Source of the DNA: Mycobacterium montefiorense
Lineage (GTDB): Bacteria; Actinomycetota; Actinomycetes; Mycobacteriales; Mycobacteriaceae
Assembly: GCF_003112775.1 (NCBI RefSeq)
Contig: NZ_BFCH01000028.1
Location: 62,001 to 126,000, forward strand
Reading direction: 5' to 3'
DNA: 64,000 nt
Position numbers and translations under genes: made by a program. The notes under the pieces were generated by a model, which had not been told where the DNA came from, made no database searches, and saw only the letters and a program-made list of their open reading frames with translations. Below, piece by piece: positions 41,639-50,781 of the stretch. Within the stretch, counting starts at the first letter, position 1. The number at the start of each line of letters is the position of its first letter.

Positions 41639-42901
41639 ATGACACAGAATGTGCCAGCGGGTCGCGGCGCGACAGCCGGCCGACCCCCGCGCGCCGGCCA
41701 TGCCCGTCCACCGGCCGGACAGAATTACCTGCCGCCCCTGCTCGGACTGATCACCGTCATCAGCATCTGCTTGATTTTCGCGTTGGCCATTTGTTTGTTC
41801 CAGGGCTCCTTCACCGAAAGCGTGCCGGTGACCGTGATTTCGCAACGAGCCGGCCTGGTGATGAACCCTGACGCCAAGGTCAAGATGCGCGGTGTGCAGG
41901 TGGGCAAGGTCGCCTCAATCGATCCGCTGCCTGACGGCAAAGCGGCCATTCACTTGGCGATGGACCCATCGCAAATGCACTTCATTCCCAGCAATGTGCT
42001 CGTCGATATCGCGTCGTCGACGGTGTTCGGTGCCAAGTCGATCCTGCTGGTGGAACCCGACCAACCCTCGGCGCAACGGCTACGTAGTGGCCAGACGCTG
42101 CAGGGGCAGCATGTCATGGTCGAAATCAACACGGTGTTCCAGCAATTGGTCTCGGTTCTGAGCGCGATCGACCCGCCGAAGCTCAACGAGTCACTCGGTG
42201 CGCTGGCACAAGCGTTCAGTGGGCGGGGCGCAAAGCTTGGCCAAGCCCTGAGCGACCTGGATTCGTTTCTGGCCAGGCTGGAGCCGAGCCTTCCCGCATT
42301 CCGTCATGACCTCACGGTCCTGCCTGCGGTGGCCGACGCCTATGCCGACGCGGCACCGAACCTGGTGAAGACCGCCTCCAACGCAACTCGGATCAGCAAG
42401 TCGATTGTCGACGAGCAGCACAACCTGGACGCATTGCTGATCAGCGCGATCGGCTTGGCCGACATCGGCAACGACGTCTTGTCGGCGAACCGCCAACCGC
42501 TGACGGATGTCATGCATCTGCTGGCGCCGACCACCGATCTGCTCAACGAGTACGGCCCGGCACTCACTTGCGCTTTCGCCGGGCTCATCCAGCTTGGGCA
42601 CGGGGCGCCGTTGTCGGAACCGAGCATCAACATCTCGGCGAGCCTCACGTTGGGCGCCGAACGCTATCGGTACCCGACGAACTTGCCCAAGGTTGCGGCG
42701 ACGGGCGGCCCCCGGTGTGTCGGTCTGCCGAAGCTGCCGTTCAACACGAACCCGCCGCAACTGATCACCGATATCGGCGCGAACCCGGTGGGATACGGAA
42801 ACCAACAGACGTTGCTCAACTCCGACCTGCTCAAGCAACTGTTGTACGGGCCGATCGAAGGCCCACCACGCAACCCCGCTCAGATCGGACAACCGGGATG
42901 A
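41639..42901 (+). CDS. MceA-type protein
   Basis: 420 residues. A 30-residue Pro/Arg-rich cytoplasmic start, a membrane helix (LPPLLGLITVISICLIFALAICLF) and the MlaD/MCE domain (VTVISQRAGLVMNPDAKVKMRGVQVGKVASID) are followed by the long helical segment that builds the substrate tunnel (AQAFSGRGAKLGQALSDLDSFLARLE). First of six Mce subunits; each contributes one MCE ring domain and a helix to the periplasmic needle. GAGGAGG lies upstream. Confidence 0.95.
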   Translation: MTQNVPAGRGATAGRPPRAGHARPPAGQNYLPPLLGLITVISICLIFALAICLFQGSFTESVPVTVISQRAGLVMNPDAKVKMRGVQVGKVASIDPLPDGKAAIHLAMDPSQMHFIPSNVLVDIASSTVFGAKSILLVEPDQPSAQRLRSGQTLQGQHVMVEINTVFQQLVSVLSAIDPPKLNESLGALAQAFSGRGAKLGQALSDLDSFLARLEPSLPAFRHDLTVLPAVADAYADAAPNLVKTASNATRISKSIVDEQHNLDALLISAIGLADIGNDVLSANRQPLTDVMHLLAPTTDLLNEYGPALTCAFAGLIQLGHGAPLSEPSINISASLTLGAERYRYPTNLPKVAATGGPRCVGLPKLPFNTNPPQLITDIGANPVGYGNQQTLLNSDLLKQLLYGPIEGPPRNPAQIGQPG

Positions 42902-43920
42902 GAACACGCGCCACGCTGATAAAGTTTGCGGCCTTTGCGGTTGTGATGGCGATCCTTACTGCCTTCTTGTTCTTCATCTTCGGCCAGTACCGGACCGGTT
43001 CGACGACCGGCTATTCGGCAGTGTTCACCGACGTGTCGCGCCTCAAGCCGGGTCAGTCGGTGCGGGTCGCCGGGATCCGGGTGGGCACGGTCGATAGCGT
43101 TTCACTGCAGCCGGACAAGAAGGTTGTGGTGAAGTTCGACGCCGACCGCAACGTTGTTCTCACCGAGGGCACCAGGGCGGCGGTCCGCTACCTGAACCTG
43201 GTGGGCGATCGCTACCTGGAACTCATCGATGGTCCGGGCTCGACCAAGAAGATGCCGGACGGTGGACAGATTCCCGTCAACCGCACCCAGCCGGCGCTTG
43301 ACCTCGACCTGTTGCTCGGCGGGCTGAAACCCGTCACCCAAGGCCTGAATGCGCGCGACGTGAACGCGTTGACCTCGGGATTGTTACAGGTCTTCCAGGG
43401 GCAAGGTGGGACTCTCGAGTCCCTGTTCGCCAAGACGACGTCGTTTTCGAATGCCTTGGCGGACAACGATCAAACCGTGCAGCAACTGATCGACAATCTC
43501 AACACCGTGGTCGGTACGGTTTCCAAGGACGGCAAAGATTTCTCCGGCGCGATCGATCGCCTCGAGCAACTTGTCAGCGGGCTGTCGAATGACCGTGACA
43601 CCATCGGGTCCGCGATTGACGCCCTGGACCGGGGGACCGCCTCGCTGGCAGACCTGTTGTCCAGTGCGCGGCCGCCGCTGTCCCGCACCATAGCCGAGTT
43701 GAATCGTTTGGCGCCGATACTCGATGGCGACAAGGATCGTCTCGAAGCCGCAATCCAAAAGGCGCCCAAGAACTACCGCAAGCTGGTCCGACTCGGCGCA
43801 AACGGTGCGACGATTCCGTACTACCTGTGTCAGTTGGAGCTGCGCGGCACTGATCTTCAAGGAAAGACGGTGCACTCCAATATCTTTAGGTCAGATGCGG
43901 GAAGGTGCACGGAGCCCTAA
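42898..43920 (+). CDS. MceB-type protein
   Basis: 340 residues from ATG 42898, overlapping the mceA stop by four bases. Membrane helix FAAFAVVMAILTAFLFFIFG at the N-terminus, MCE domain YSAVFTDVSRLKPGQSVRVAGIRVGTVDSVSL, then a helical region with heptad-like Leu spacing. It ends with a Cys-bearing segment (LCQLELRGTDLQG...GRCTEP) typical of MceB. Confidence 0.95.
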   Translation: MRTRATLIKFAAFAVVMAILTAFLFFIFGQYRTGSTTGYSAVFTDVSRLKPGQSVRVAGIRVGTVDSVSLQPDKKVVVKFDADRNVVLTEGTRAAVRYLNLVGDRYLELIDGPGSTKKMPDGGQIPVNRTQPALDLDLLLGGLKPVTQGLNARDVNALTSGLLQVFQGQGGTLESLFAKTTSFSNALADNDQTVQQLIDNLNTVVGTVSKDGKDFSGAIDRLEQLVSGLSNDRDTIGSAIDALDRGTASLADLLSSARPPLSRTIAELNRLAPILDGDKDRLEAAIQKAPKNYRKLVRLGANGATIPYYLCQLELRGTDLQGKTVHSNIFRSDAGRCTEP

Positions 43921-45038
43921 TGCTTAAGTATCGCGGAGGTGGGCGGGTAAAGGCCGGGTTCATCGGGGTCGTCCTCGCTGTGCTGGTCATCCTGGTCGGA
44001 TTGTCGCCCGATCGGTTCGTTTCCTGGGCGACGATGGTCAGGTACCAGGCGCTGTTTTCCGAGGCCGGCGGCATCGCGGCCGGCAACCCCGTAATTGTGT
44101 CGGGGATGAAGGTCGGCACGGTGTCGGATGTGGCACTGCAGCACGGCGATGCCCTGGTGACGTTCACGACGAAGGGCAACGTCCTGCTCGGGTCGGAGAC
44201 CACCGCGCATATCCGCACCGGCTCGCTGCTGGGCGAGCGGATGCTTACGTTGGAGTCCGCCGGTGGCGGCACGATGCACCCGATGACGCTTATTCCCCTC
44301 TCGCGTACGTCCTCGCCTTATTCGTTGACGGAAGCGGTCAGCGACCTGACATCGGACACCGCGGGAACCAACACCACCGCGCTGAATCAGTCGTTGGACA
44401 CGCTGTCGGCGACGCTCGACCAACTCGCACCCCAAATGGGTCCGGCCTTCGACGCGCTCAGCCGGTTGTCCCGCACTCTCAACAGTCGCAACAAGAGCCT
44501 GGGCGACCTCTTCAAGAGTGCGGGCGACGTCACCGGGATCCTTTCCGAACGCAGCCAGCAGGTCAACAAGCTGATCCTCAACTCCGGCTCGCTGCTCCAA
44601 GTTCTGGTGGCGCGGCGACAAGAGATCGTGGACTTGCTGGCCAATACGTCGGTTGTGGCCAAGCAGTTGACCGCATTGGTGCACGACAACGAAGCCACAT
44701 TGGCGCCGACTCTCGAGAAGCTTAATTCGGTGACAGCGATGCTGGAAAAGAACCGGGACAGCATTGCCAAATCACTGGAAGGTCTCAAAAAATTTGAGAT
44801 CACGGTCGGTGAGGGCATCTCGAGCATGTACGCCTACTCGGCGTTCGTCCCGAACTTCCTTGCCCCGCAACTCTTTCAGCCGTTGTTCGACTACCTCTGG
44901 GGATTCCGCACCTTCGATACTTCTCGCGGTCCCGGCTTCCCGTCGCCGGTACCGCGGTCGCTGACCCCATGGCCGTACAACGCTATTCCAATGTGCCCTG
45001 GCTGCACTTTGGGTGGACGGATCGGAGGGTCGCAATGA
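43920..45038 (+). CDS. MceC-type protein
   Basis: 372 residues; ATG 43920 shares its A with the mceB TAA stop. A basic N-terminus (LKYRGGGRVKAG), membrane helix GFIGVVLAVLVILVGL, MCE domain YQALFSEAGGIAAGNPVIVSGMKVGTVSDV, and a long helical tail. The C-terminus is short and lacks the Pro-rich extension often seen in MceC. Confidence 0.94.
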   Translation: MLKYRGGGRVKAGFIGVVLAVLVILVGLSPDRFVSWATMVRYQALFSEAGGIAAGNPVIVSGMKVGTVSDVALQHGDALVTFTTKGNVLLGSETTAHIRTGSLLGERMLTLESAGGGTMHPMTLIPLSRTSSPYSLTEAVSDLTSDTAGTNTTALNQSLDTLSATLDQLAPQMGPAFDALSRLSRTLNSRNKSLGDLFKSAGDVTGILSERSQQVNKLILNSGSLLQVLVARRQEIVDLLANTSVVAKQLTALVHDNEATLAPTLEKLNSVTAMLEKNRDSIAKSLEGLKKFEITVGEGISSMYAYSAFVPNFLAPQLFQPLFDYLWGFRTFDTSRGPGFPSPVPRSLTPWPYNAIPMCPGCTLGGRIGGSQ

Positions 45039-46453
45039 TCGCCCGGGTGCCGCGCGGCAGGCTCGCGGCCGCAGCTGCGGTTGTCCTGGTCGTGCTGATC
45101 GTTGCCGGCGTGGCCGTGGTGGTTCGCAACGCGTTCTTCGGGCAGAAGACGATTACGGCCTATTTCACCACCGCCACCGCGATCTATCCCAATGACGAGG
45201 TGCGGGTATCGGGTGTCAAAGTCGGCAACATCGAATCCATTCAGCCGCAGGGCACCCAGGCCAAGATGACCCTCAAAGTCGATCGCGACGTGCCCATTCC
45301 GGCGGATGCGAAGGCGGTAGTGGTCGCCCCGAATCTGGTGGCGGCCCGCTACGTTCAGCTCTCACCGGCCTATCGCGATAAGGGACCGGTCATGCACGAT
45401 GGCGCCGTGATACCGGTCGAACGGACCGCGGTGCCGGTCGAGTGGGACGAGGTCAAAACCCAATTGATGCGGCTGGCAACGGATTTGGGACCCAAGAGTG
45501 GAGTATCGGGCACATCCGTCGGCCATTTCATCGACAGTGCCGCCAACGCGCTCGACGGTAATGGCGACAAGCTGCGGCAAACACTCGGTCAATTGTCAGG
45601 CGTGGCGCGGATCCTCGCCAACGGCAGCGGCAACATCGTCGACATCATCAAAAACCTGCAGACCTTCGTCGGCGCGCTACGTGACAGCAACGTCCAGATC
45701 GTGCAGTTCAACGACCGACTGGCCACACTCACCAGCGTGGTCAACGACAGCAAATCCGATCTGGACGCGGCACTGACCGACCTGTCGACGGCGGTCGGCG
45801 AGGTGCAGCGATTCATTGCCGGCAGTCGCAACCAGACCAGCGAGCAGATCGCCAGATTGGCCGACGTCACGCAGACCCTGGTCGATCACCACATGGCGGT
45901 GGAAAACATCTTGCACGGCGCTCCGAATGCGCTCGGCAACTTCTTCAACGACTACAACGCGGACACCGGAACCATCGTGGGAGGGTTCGGATTGATGAAC
46001 TTCGCGAATCCCACCTGGGGCGGCCAGGTTTTGATGTCCATTCCGGGCTGCGACCAAATCGGCGCGATCGAGAACGTCACCGCGGTCGAATCGGGCAAGC
46101 TGTGCGCTCTGTTTATGGGTCCCGGATTGCGACTACTCAACTTCAATAACTCGCCACTGCCGATCAACTTTATTCTGCAGAAGTCCATGGACCCATCCAA
46201 GATCCTTTACACCGAACCGCGCTTGGCACCCGGCGGCGAGGGCCCGAAGCCCGGACCGCCGGAGATCCCGCCCTCGGTGTCGGCCTACACCGGCCTGCCT
46301 GGTGATCCGGTGGGACCACCGGGGGCCGTGCCACCGGCGCGGATCCCGGGTGCGGCGATGCCGCTGCCGCCGCCACCGTCGACACCGATGCCGCCACCGC
46401 CGGCGCCGAGTGCGTCCGAGATGCTGCTGCCGGCAGACGGGCCACAGCAATGA
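45035..46453 (+). CDS. MceD-type protein
   Basis: 472 residues from ATG 45035 (CGGAGGGTCGCA upstream), overlapping mceC by four bases. Membrane helix LAAAAAVVLVVLIVAGVAVVV, MCE domain ITAYFTTATAIYPNDEVRVSGVKVGNIESI, helical region, and a Pro-rich tail from about residue 395 (PPGAVPPARIPGAAMPLPPPP...). Such tails probably contact the cell wall. Confidence 0.95.
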   Translation: MIARVPRGRLAAAAAVVLVVLIVAGVAVVVRNAFFGQKTITAYFTTATAIYPNDEVRVSGVKVGNIESIQPQGTQAKMTLKVDRDVPIPADAKAVVVAPNLVAARYVQLSPAYRDKGPVMHDGAVIPVERTAVPVEWDEVKTQLMRLATDLGPKSGVSGTSVGHFIDSAANALDGNGDKLRQTLGQLSGVARILANGSGNIVDIIKNLQTFVGALRDSNVQIVQFNDRLATLTSVVNDSKSDLDAALTDLSTAVGEVQRFIAGSRNQTSEQIARLADVTQTLVDHHMAVENILHGAPNALGNFFNDYNADTGTIVGGFGLMNFANPTWGGQVLMSIPGCDQIGAIENVTAVESGKLCALFMGPGLRLLNFNNSPLPINFILQKSMDPSKILYTEPRLAPGGEGPKPGPPEIPPSVSAYTGLPGDPVGPPGAVPPARIPGAAMPLPPPPSTPMPPPPAPSASEMLLPADGPQQ

Positions 46454-47727
46454 TCGCCCGTGTTTCGATTCGGCGGGTCTTCGCAACCGGCTGTTGCGTG
46501 GTGTTCACGGCGTCGGGATGCGCGTTCCATGGGCTGAACTCACTGCCACTGCCCGGTGCGGTCGGACGCGGGCCGGGGGCCAACATCTACCACGTCGAAC
46601 TGCCGAATGTCGGGACGATGGAGTCGAATTCGCCGGTGATGATCGACGACGTCGTCGTCGGCAGTGTCGGCACGATGCGGGTGCAAGGCTGGCACGCCGA
46701 CGTCGAGATCTCGGTCAAGCGCGATGTCGTCGTTCCGGCCAACGTGGTAGCCAGCGTCGGTCAGACCAGCCTGTTGGGCTCGATGCATGTGGAGCTCAAT
46801 ACACCGCTCGGCCAGCAGGGCAGCGGACGGCTGCAGCCCGGTGCCACCATCCCGCTGAGCCGGTCGACCGCCTACCCGTCGACCGAGCAGACCCTGTCGT
46901 CGCTGGGCGCGGTCGTCAACGGCGGGGGACTGGGACAGATTGGGGAGGTCATCCACAACTTCTCCGCCGCTCTGTCCGGGCATGAGGGCGCCGCGCGTGA
47001 TCTTATTACTCGCCTCGACACGTTCGTCGGAACACTCGATGATCAGCGTGACAACCTCGTCAACTCGATCCAGGCGCTGAATCGTCTTGCCGGCACCTTC
47101 GCCGACCAACGCGACGTTGTCACCGAGGCGCTGCGCAAGATTCCGCCCGCGCTCGAGGTGCTGGTCAAGGAGCGGCCGCGGCTGACCGAGGCCCTGGACC
47201 ACCTTCGCGTGTTCAGTAACACCGCCACCCGGTTGGCCAACGATGCTCAGGACGATCTGGTGAGGAACCTCAAGAACCTAGAGCCGGCCATCAAGGCGCT
47301 CGCCGACGTCGGGCCGGAGTTCGGCATGGCGATCGCGGCGGGGTTCGTGTTCCCGTTCACCCAGAACTTCGTCGACCGAGCAGTTCGAGGCGACTACTTC
47401 AACCTGCATGTCGATTTGGACATATCGATTCCACGACTCAAGAAGGGACTCCTGCTGGGGACCCACTGGGGCCAGCTGGACATGCCAACGGTGCCGGAGC
47501 CCGGGGATCCGTATCGCATGAATTACACACTCGATCCACTGCATAACCCGTTGAGGCCACCGTGGGTCGATCCCAATGCGCTTCCGTTGCCCCCGCCGCC
47601 AAACGGGGTCCCGCTGCCGGGGCCGTCATCGGGGTACGGGCCCCTGCCCGGGCCGGCATCGACACCCGACGCGGGTCTCGGTCAAACGCAGTCACCGGCA
47701 ACGGCACCGACGGAAGGTGGCGGATAG
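46450..47727 (+). CDS. MceE-type lipoprotein (LprN family)
   Basis: 425 residues. A signal sequence with lipobox TASGC makes Cys24 the lipidated residue, as expected for the fifth Mce subunit. The MCE domain is YHVELPNVGTMESNSPVMIDDVVVGSVGTM. The C-terminal 60 residues are Pro/Gly-rich. Coupled by a four-base overlap to mceD and directly abutting mceF. Confidence 0.95.
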   Translation: MIARVSIRRVFATGCCVVFTASGCAFHGLNSLPLPGAVGRGPGANIYHVELPNVGTMESNSPVMIDDVVVGSVGTMRVQGWHADVEISVKRDVVVPANVVASVGQTSLLGSMHVELNTPLGQQGSGRLQPGATIPLSRSTAYPSTEQTLSSLGAVVNGGGLGQIGEVIHNFSAALSGHEGAARDLITRLDTFVGTLDDQRDNLVNSIQALNRLAGTFADQRDVVTEALRKIPPALEVLVKERPRLTEALDHLRVFSNTATRLANDAQDDLVRNLKNLEPAIKALADVGPEFGMAIAAGFVFPFTQNFVDRAVRGDYFNLHVDLDISIPRLKKGLLLGTHWGQLDMPTVPEPGDPYRMNYTLDPLHNPLRPPWVDPNALPLPPPPNGVPLPGPSSGYGPLPGPASTPDAGLGQTQSPATAPTEGGG

Positions 47728-49452
47728 ATGCTGACGCGCTTCGTTCGGCTCCAGTTGGCGATCTTCACGATCGTCGGGACCCTTGGCGTGATCGCGATGG
47801 TCATCTTCTACATCCAAGCGCCGACCCTGCTTGGCATCGGCCGGATGACGGTGACGCTGGAGCTGCCGGCTACCGGCGGCCTGTACCAATTCTCCAATGT
47901 GACCTACCGGGGTGTTCAACTCGGCAAGGTCACGTCAGTGGGTTTGACGCCGACCGGAGCGAAAGCGACACTCTCCCTTAACACTTCACCCAAGGTTCCC
48001 GCAGACCTGACGGCGGAGGTGTTGAGTGTCTCCGCGGTGGGTGAACAGTATGTGGACCTACGGCCCAAAACCGATTCGGCACCGTACCTGCACGACGGCT
48101 CGGTTATCGCCGCCCGCAACACGACGATTCCACAGGCCGTCGGGCCGATGCTCGAGCAGCTCAATGCCTTGGTCGGCAGCATCCCGAAGACCAAACTTGG
48201 CCAATTGCTGGACGAGACTTTCCAGGGCTTCAACGGTTCCGGTTACGACCTGGGCTCACTGATCGATTCCTCGGAGACACTGTCCCGCGACTCCAACAGC
48301 GTCGTCGATCGCACCAAAGCCCTTACCGAAGACACTGGGCCGCTGTTGGATACGCAAGCACGCACCACCGAATCGATTCGGACGTGGGCGCGTAGCTTCG
48401 CCGGGATTTCGGATGTGTTGGTGGACAACGATTCCCACTTTCGTACAGTGTTGGAAAAGGGGCCTGGGGCTGCGGACGAAGCGTCCGGGCTTCTCGAACA
48501 AATCAAACCGACGCTGCCAGTGCTGCTCGCCAACTTGACCACCATCGGGCAGATCGGCGTCACTTACCACCCCTCGATCGAGCAGGTGCTGGTATTGCTG
48601 CCATCGGCGGTTGCCATCGAGCTGGCCGCTACTGGCGAAAACCATCCCGACGGAAAGGCGATGGGCGACTTCGCACTTACGGTCGATGATCCGCCGATCT
48701 GCACGGTTGGCTTCATGCCGCCCAACACATGGCGGTCCCCGGACGACCTCAGCGACATCGATACGCCAGATGGGTTGTATTGCAAACTCCCGCAGGATTC
48801 ACCAATGGCGGTGCGCGGGGCGCGAAATTATCCCTGCATGGGTCACCCGGGTAAGCGCGCGCCTACCGTCGAAATCTGTAACAGCGACAAGCCGTTCATG
48901 CCCCTGGCGATGCGCCAGCACACTCTCGGTCCTTATCCACTGGATCCGAATCTGCTCTCCCAGGGTGTACCGCCCGACGACCGGACTACCGCCGACAACC
49001 GAATCTTCGGCCCGGTCGGCGGAACGCCGCTACCGCCGGGGGCGGTGCCGCGTGGCACACCGGCGGGGCCGCGGGGAGCAAGTCCGCCACCGGACGCGGT
49101 TGGGGCAGCGGTACCCCCGGTGCCGTCGGGACCGAGACTGGCACCCATTTCGCCAATGTCGGCTGACGTTCCGGCTTTTGCCCCACTCGACGTCCCTGCA
49201 CCGGGAGAGCTTCCGGCGCCACCCCCGCCACCCGCTGCCCCGACACCACCGGATCAGGCCGATGGTGCACGGCCCCAGACGGCGCCAAGTGCGTTCCGCG
49301 GCAATGCATCTAAACCCGCGCCGTCGATCGTGGTGGCAAAGTACGATCCGCGCACCGGTCGTTATGTCGGTCCGGATGGGAAGTTGTACCAGCAGTCGGA
49401 TCTCGCGACTTCGAATGCTCCCAAGACGTGGAAGGACATGCTTCCTACCTGA
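47728..49452 (+). CDS. MceF-type protein with long Pro-rich tail
   Basis: 574 residues from ATG 47728, immediately after the mceE stop. Membrane helix LQLAIFTIVGTLGVIAMVIFYI, MCE domain VTLELPATGGLYQFSNVTYRGVQLGKVTSVGL, helical needle region, then about 150 residues rich in Pro, Ala and Gly that end in a conserved-looking segment (YDPRTGRYVGPDGKLYQQSDLA). Last gene of the operon. The tail would reach across the periplasm into the cell wall. Confidence 0.95.
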   Translation: MLTRFVRLQLAIFTIVGTLGVIAMVIFYIQAPTLLGIGRMTVTLELPATGGLYQFSNVTYRGVQLGKVTSVGLTPTGAKATLSLNTSPKVPADLTAEVLSVSAVGEQYVDLRPKTDSAPYLHDGSVIAARNTTIPQAVGPMLEQLNALVGSIPKTKLGQLLDETFQGFNGSGYDLGSLIDSSETLSRDSNSVVDRTKALTEDTGPLLDTQARTTESIRTWARSFAGISDVLVDNDSHFRTVLEKGPGAADEASGLLEQIKPTLPVLLANLTTIGQIGVTYHPSIEQVLVLLPSAVAIELAATGENHPDGKAMGDFALTVDDPPICTVGFMPPNTWRSPDDLSDIDTPDGLYCKLPQDSPMAVRGARNYPCMGHPGKRAPTVEICNSDKPFMPLAMRQHTLGPYPLDPNLLSQGVPPDDRTTADNRIFGPVGGTPLPPGAVPRGTPAGPRGASPPPDAVGAAVPPVPSGPRLAPISPMSADVPAFAPLDVPAPGELPAPPPPPAAPTPPDQADGARPQTAPSAFRGNASKPAPSIVVAKYDPRTGRYVGPDGKLYQQSDLATSNAPKTWKDMLPT

Positions 49453-49497
49453 CGCATGCCCTGAAACGGTGCAGGCCGCGAAGCTACAACTGCCTGA

Positions 49498-50019
49498 CTA
49501 GGAGAGTCGATCCAGGCGCAACGGCATCGCGATATCAAGCCACTGGTTTTGCCCGCAGGCACCACTCGGTCCGACCGTCTTGTCCTTGCCGGACAAGGTC
49601 GGCGATCCGATTTGAAATCCACCATTCTCGTTCACTGGGTAGAAAAAGAAAGTCTGCTGTCCGGAGAACGCTGTACCGTCTTCGCACCGCTCCCAATTCG
49701 GCACCTCGCGTTTCACCTTCCACATCTCCCCATCATTCAAATATATGGGCGCGCTCCAGCCCTGGTCGCTCTTCACCGTGCCGTGGCATTCCTGGAATGT
49801 TTCGCACGTCGAACTGATGGTCCATGTTTGGTAGACCGTCGGCTCGCCGAAGTATTGGTCATTCCTCTGGGCATAATCGCCAATGGATGTGACGCGGAAA
49901 GTCCCGTTGATGGCCACCTCTTCCTTGGTTGTCGCTTGGGCCGGCGAGGCCGTTTCCAAACCGCCGAATACGGTGGCGGCCACCAAGGTTGCCGTGGTGA
50001 GTGCTTTTGCTGAACGCAT
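49498..50019 (-). CDS. Secreted protein of unknown function
   Basis: 173 residues from ATG 50019 (GAGGAG six bases upstream). Signal peptide MRSAKALTTATLVAATVFGGLETASPAQA, mature chain beginning TTKEEVAI. The mature part is beta-rich (GTFRVTSIGDYAQRND, YQTWTISSTCETFQECHGTVKSDQGW) with four Cys, likely two disulfides; this pattern is common among exported mycobacterial proteins of no known role. It converges with mceF, 45 bases apart. Confidence 0.8.
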   Translation of the reverse strand: MRSAKALTTATLVAATVFGGLETASPAQATTKEEVAINGTFRVTSIGDYAQRNDQYFGEPTVYQTWTISSTCETFQECHGTVKSDQGWSAPIYLNDGEMWKVKREVPNWERCEDGTAFSGQQTFFFYPVNENGGFQIGSPTLSGKDKTVGPSGACGQNQWLDIAMPLRLDRLS

Positions 50020-50142
50020 CAGGTACTCCTCGAAGCGCATAATCCGACAGTGCCTCTGGCAGCTTTTCGCCATCGGTTGCGGCGTTCTCAAGCGATGACG
50101 TTACACCGCTTGGGCCCGTCAGGTAACGGGTTGGAACTGCAC

Positions 50143-50781
50143 TCATGCGACCGGGTCGAATTTCGCGATCAGCCAGGAACCATTGACCTTTGTCAGCGTG
50201 ACCAGGACGGCGCTCTGCGCCTTCTCGGGATCTTTCTTTCGAACGCTTGCGGTGGTCTGGTCGACGAAAACCAGCACGACGGCCGAATCTGGACGCAAAT
50301 CCGAGACTGCGGCCCGAATCACTTTAGCGGTCGCTGTCAATTGCCCCTGCTGTGCCGTCGGTGCGACGACACCTTCGGTGAATTTGTTGTAGTAGGTCAG
50401 AAAATCGCCGGTGAGATGCGATTTCGCGTTGTTGAAATCGCGATTTAAATGGTCGTAAGAATAGGACAACACCGCCACGGCGCCATCCGATGCCGCCTGG
50501 ATTGCCCGGTGTGCCGCCGCATCGCCAACTTGCTGATCGGGCCGGTAGAGAATGAAGTACACACCGGCAGCGACTATCGCAGTGGCGACGACGAATGTTG
50601 TCGCGACAATTGAACGCCACCTTGCCAACCAGCGGCGGAACCCAGCGGCGGACCGCTGCAAACCGGCGTGAGCGTGCCGATCCCTCGTCAGCGGGTGGAT
50701 GTCCTTGTTCGTCGCCGGGCGGAATTTCCAGTCCGTCGCTTGCTGCTTCGGGGCTGTCCAACGACGAGTCGCGCTCGACAA
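50143..50781 (-). CDS. Mce-associated membrane protein, probably frameshifted near the N-terminus
   Basis: 212 residues in the open frame from a weak TTG at 50781. The membrane helix (IVATTFVVATAIVAAGVYFIL) and NTF2-like domain (NNAKSHLTGDFLTYYNKFTEGVVAP...SWLIAKFDPV) match the Mce-associated protein at 33332-33904. The first 55 residues in this frame are odd and basic. In the neighbouring frame, ATG 50785 overlaps the upstream stop exactly as in the paralogous pair and encodes an acidic start (MIVERDSSLDSPEAASDG) like that of the paralogue. A single indel around 50620-50660 would explain this. Confidence 0.75.
   Translation of the reverse strand: MSSATRRWTAPKQQATDWKFRPATNKDIHPLTRDRHAHAGLQRSAAGFRRWLARWRSIVATTFVVATAIVAAGVYFILYRPDQQVGDAAAHRAIQAASDGAVAVLSYSYDHLNRDFNNAKSHLTGDFLTYYNKFTEGVVAPTAQQGQLTATAKVIRAAVSDLRPDSAVVLVFVDQTTASVRKKDPEKAQSAVLVTLTKVNGSWLIAKFDPVA

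Noticed and set aside
46302..46450. Repetitive CCG-rich DNA at the mceD end as a possible repeat element
   Set aside because: It encodes the normal Pro-rich tail of an Mce protein; the repetition reflects Pro/Ala codons.
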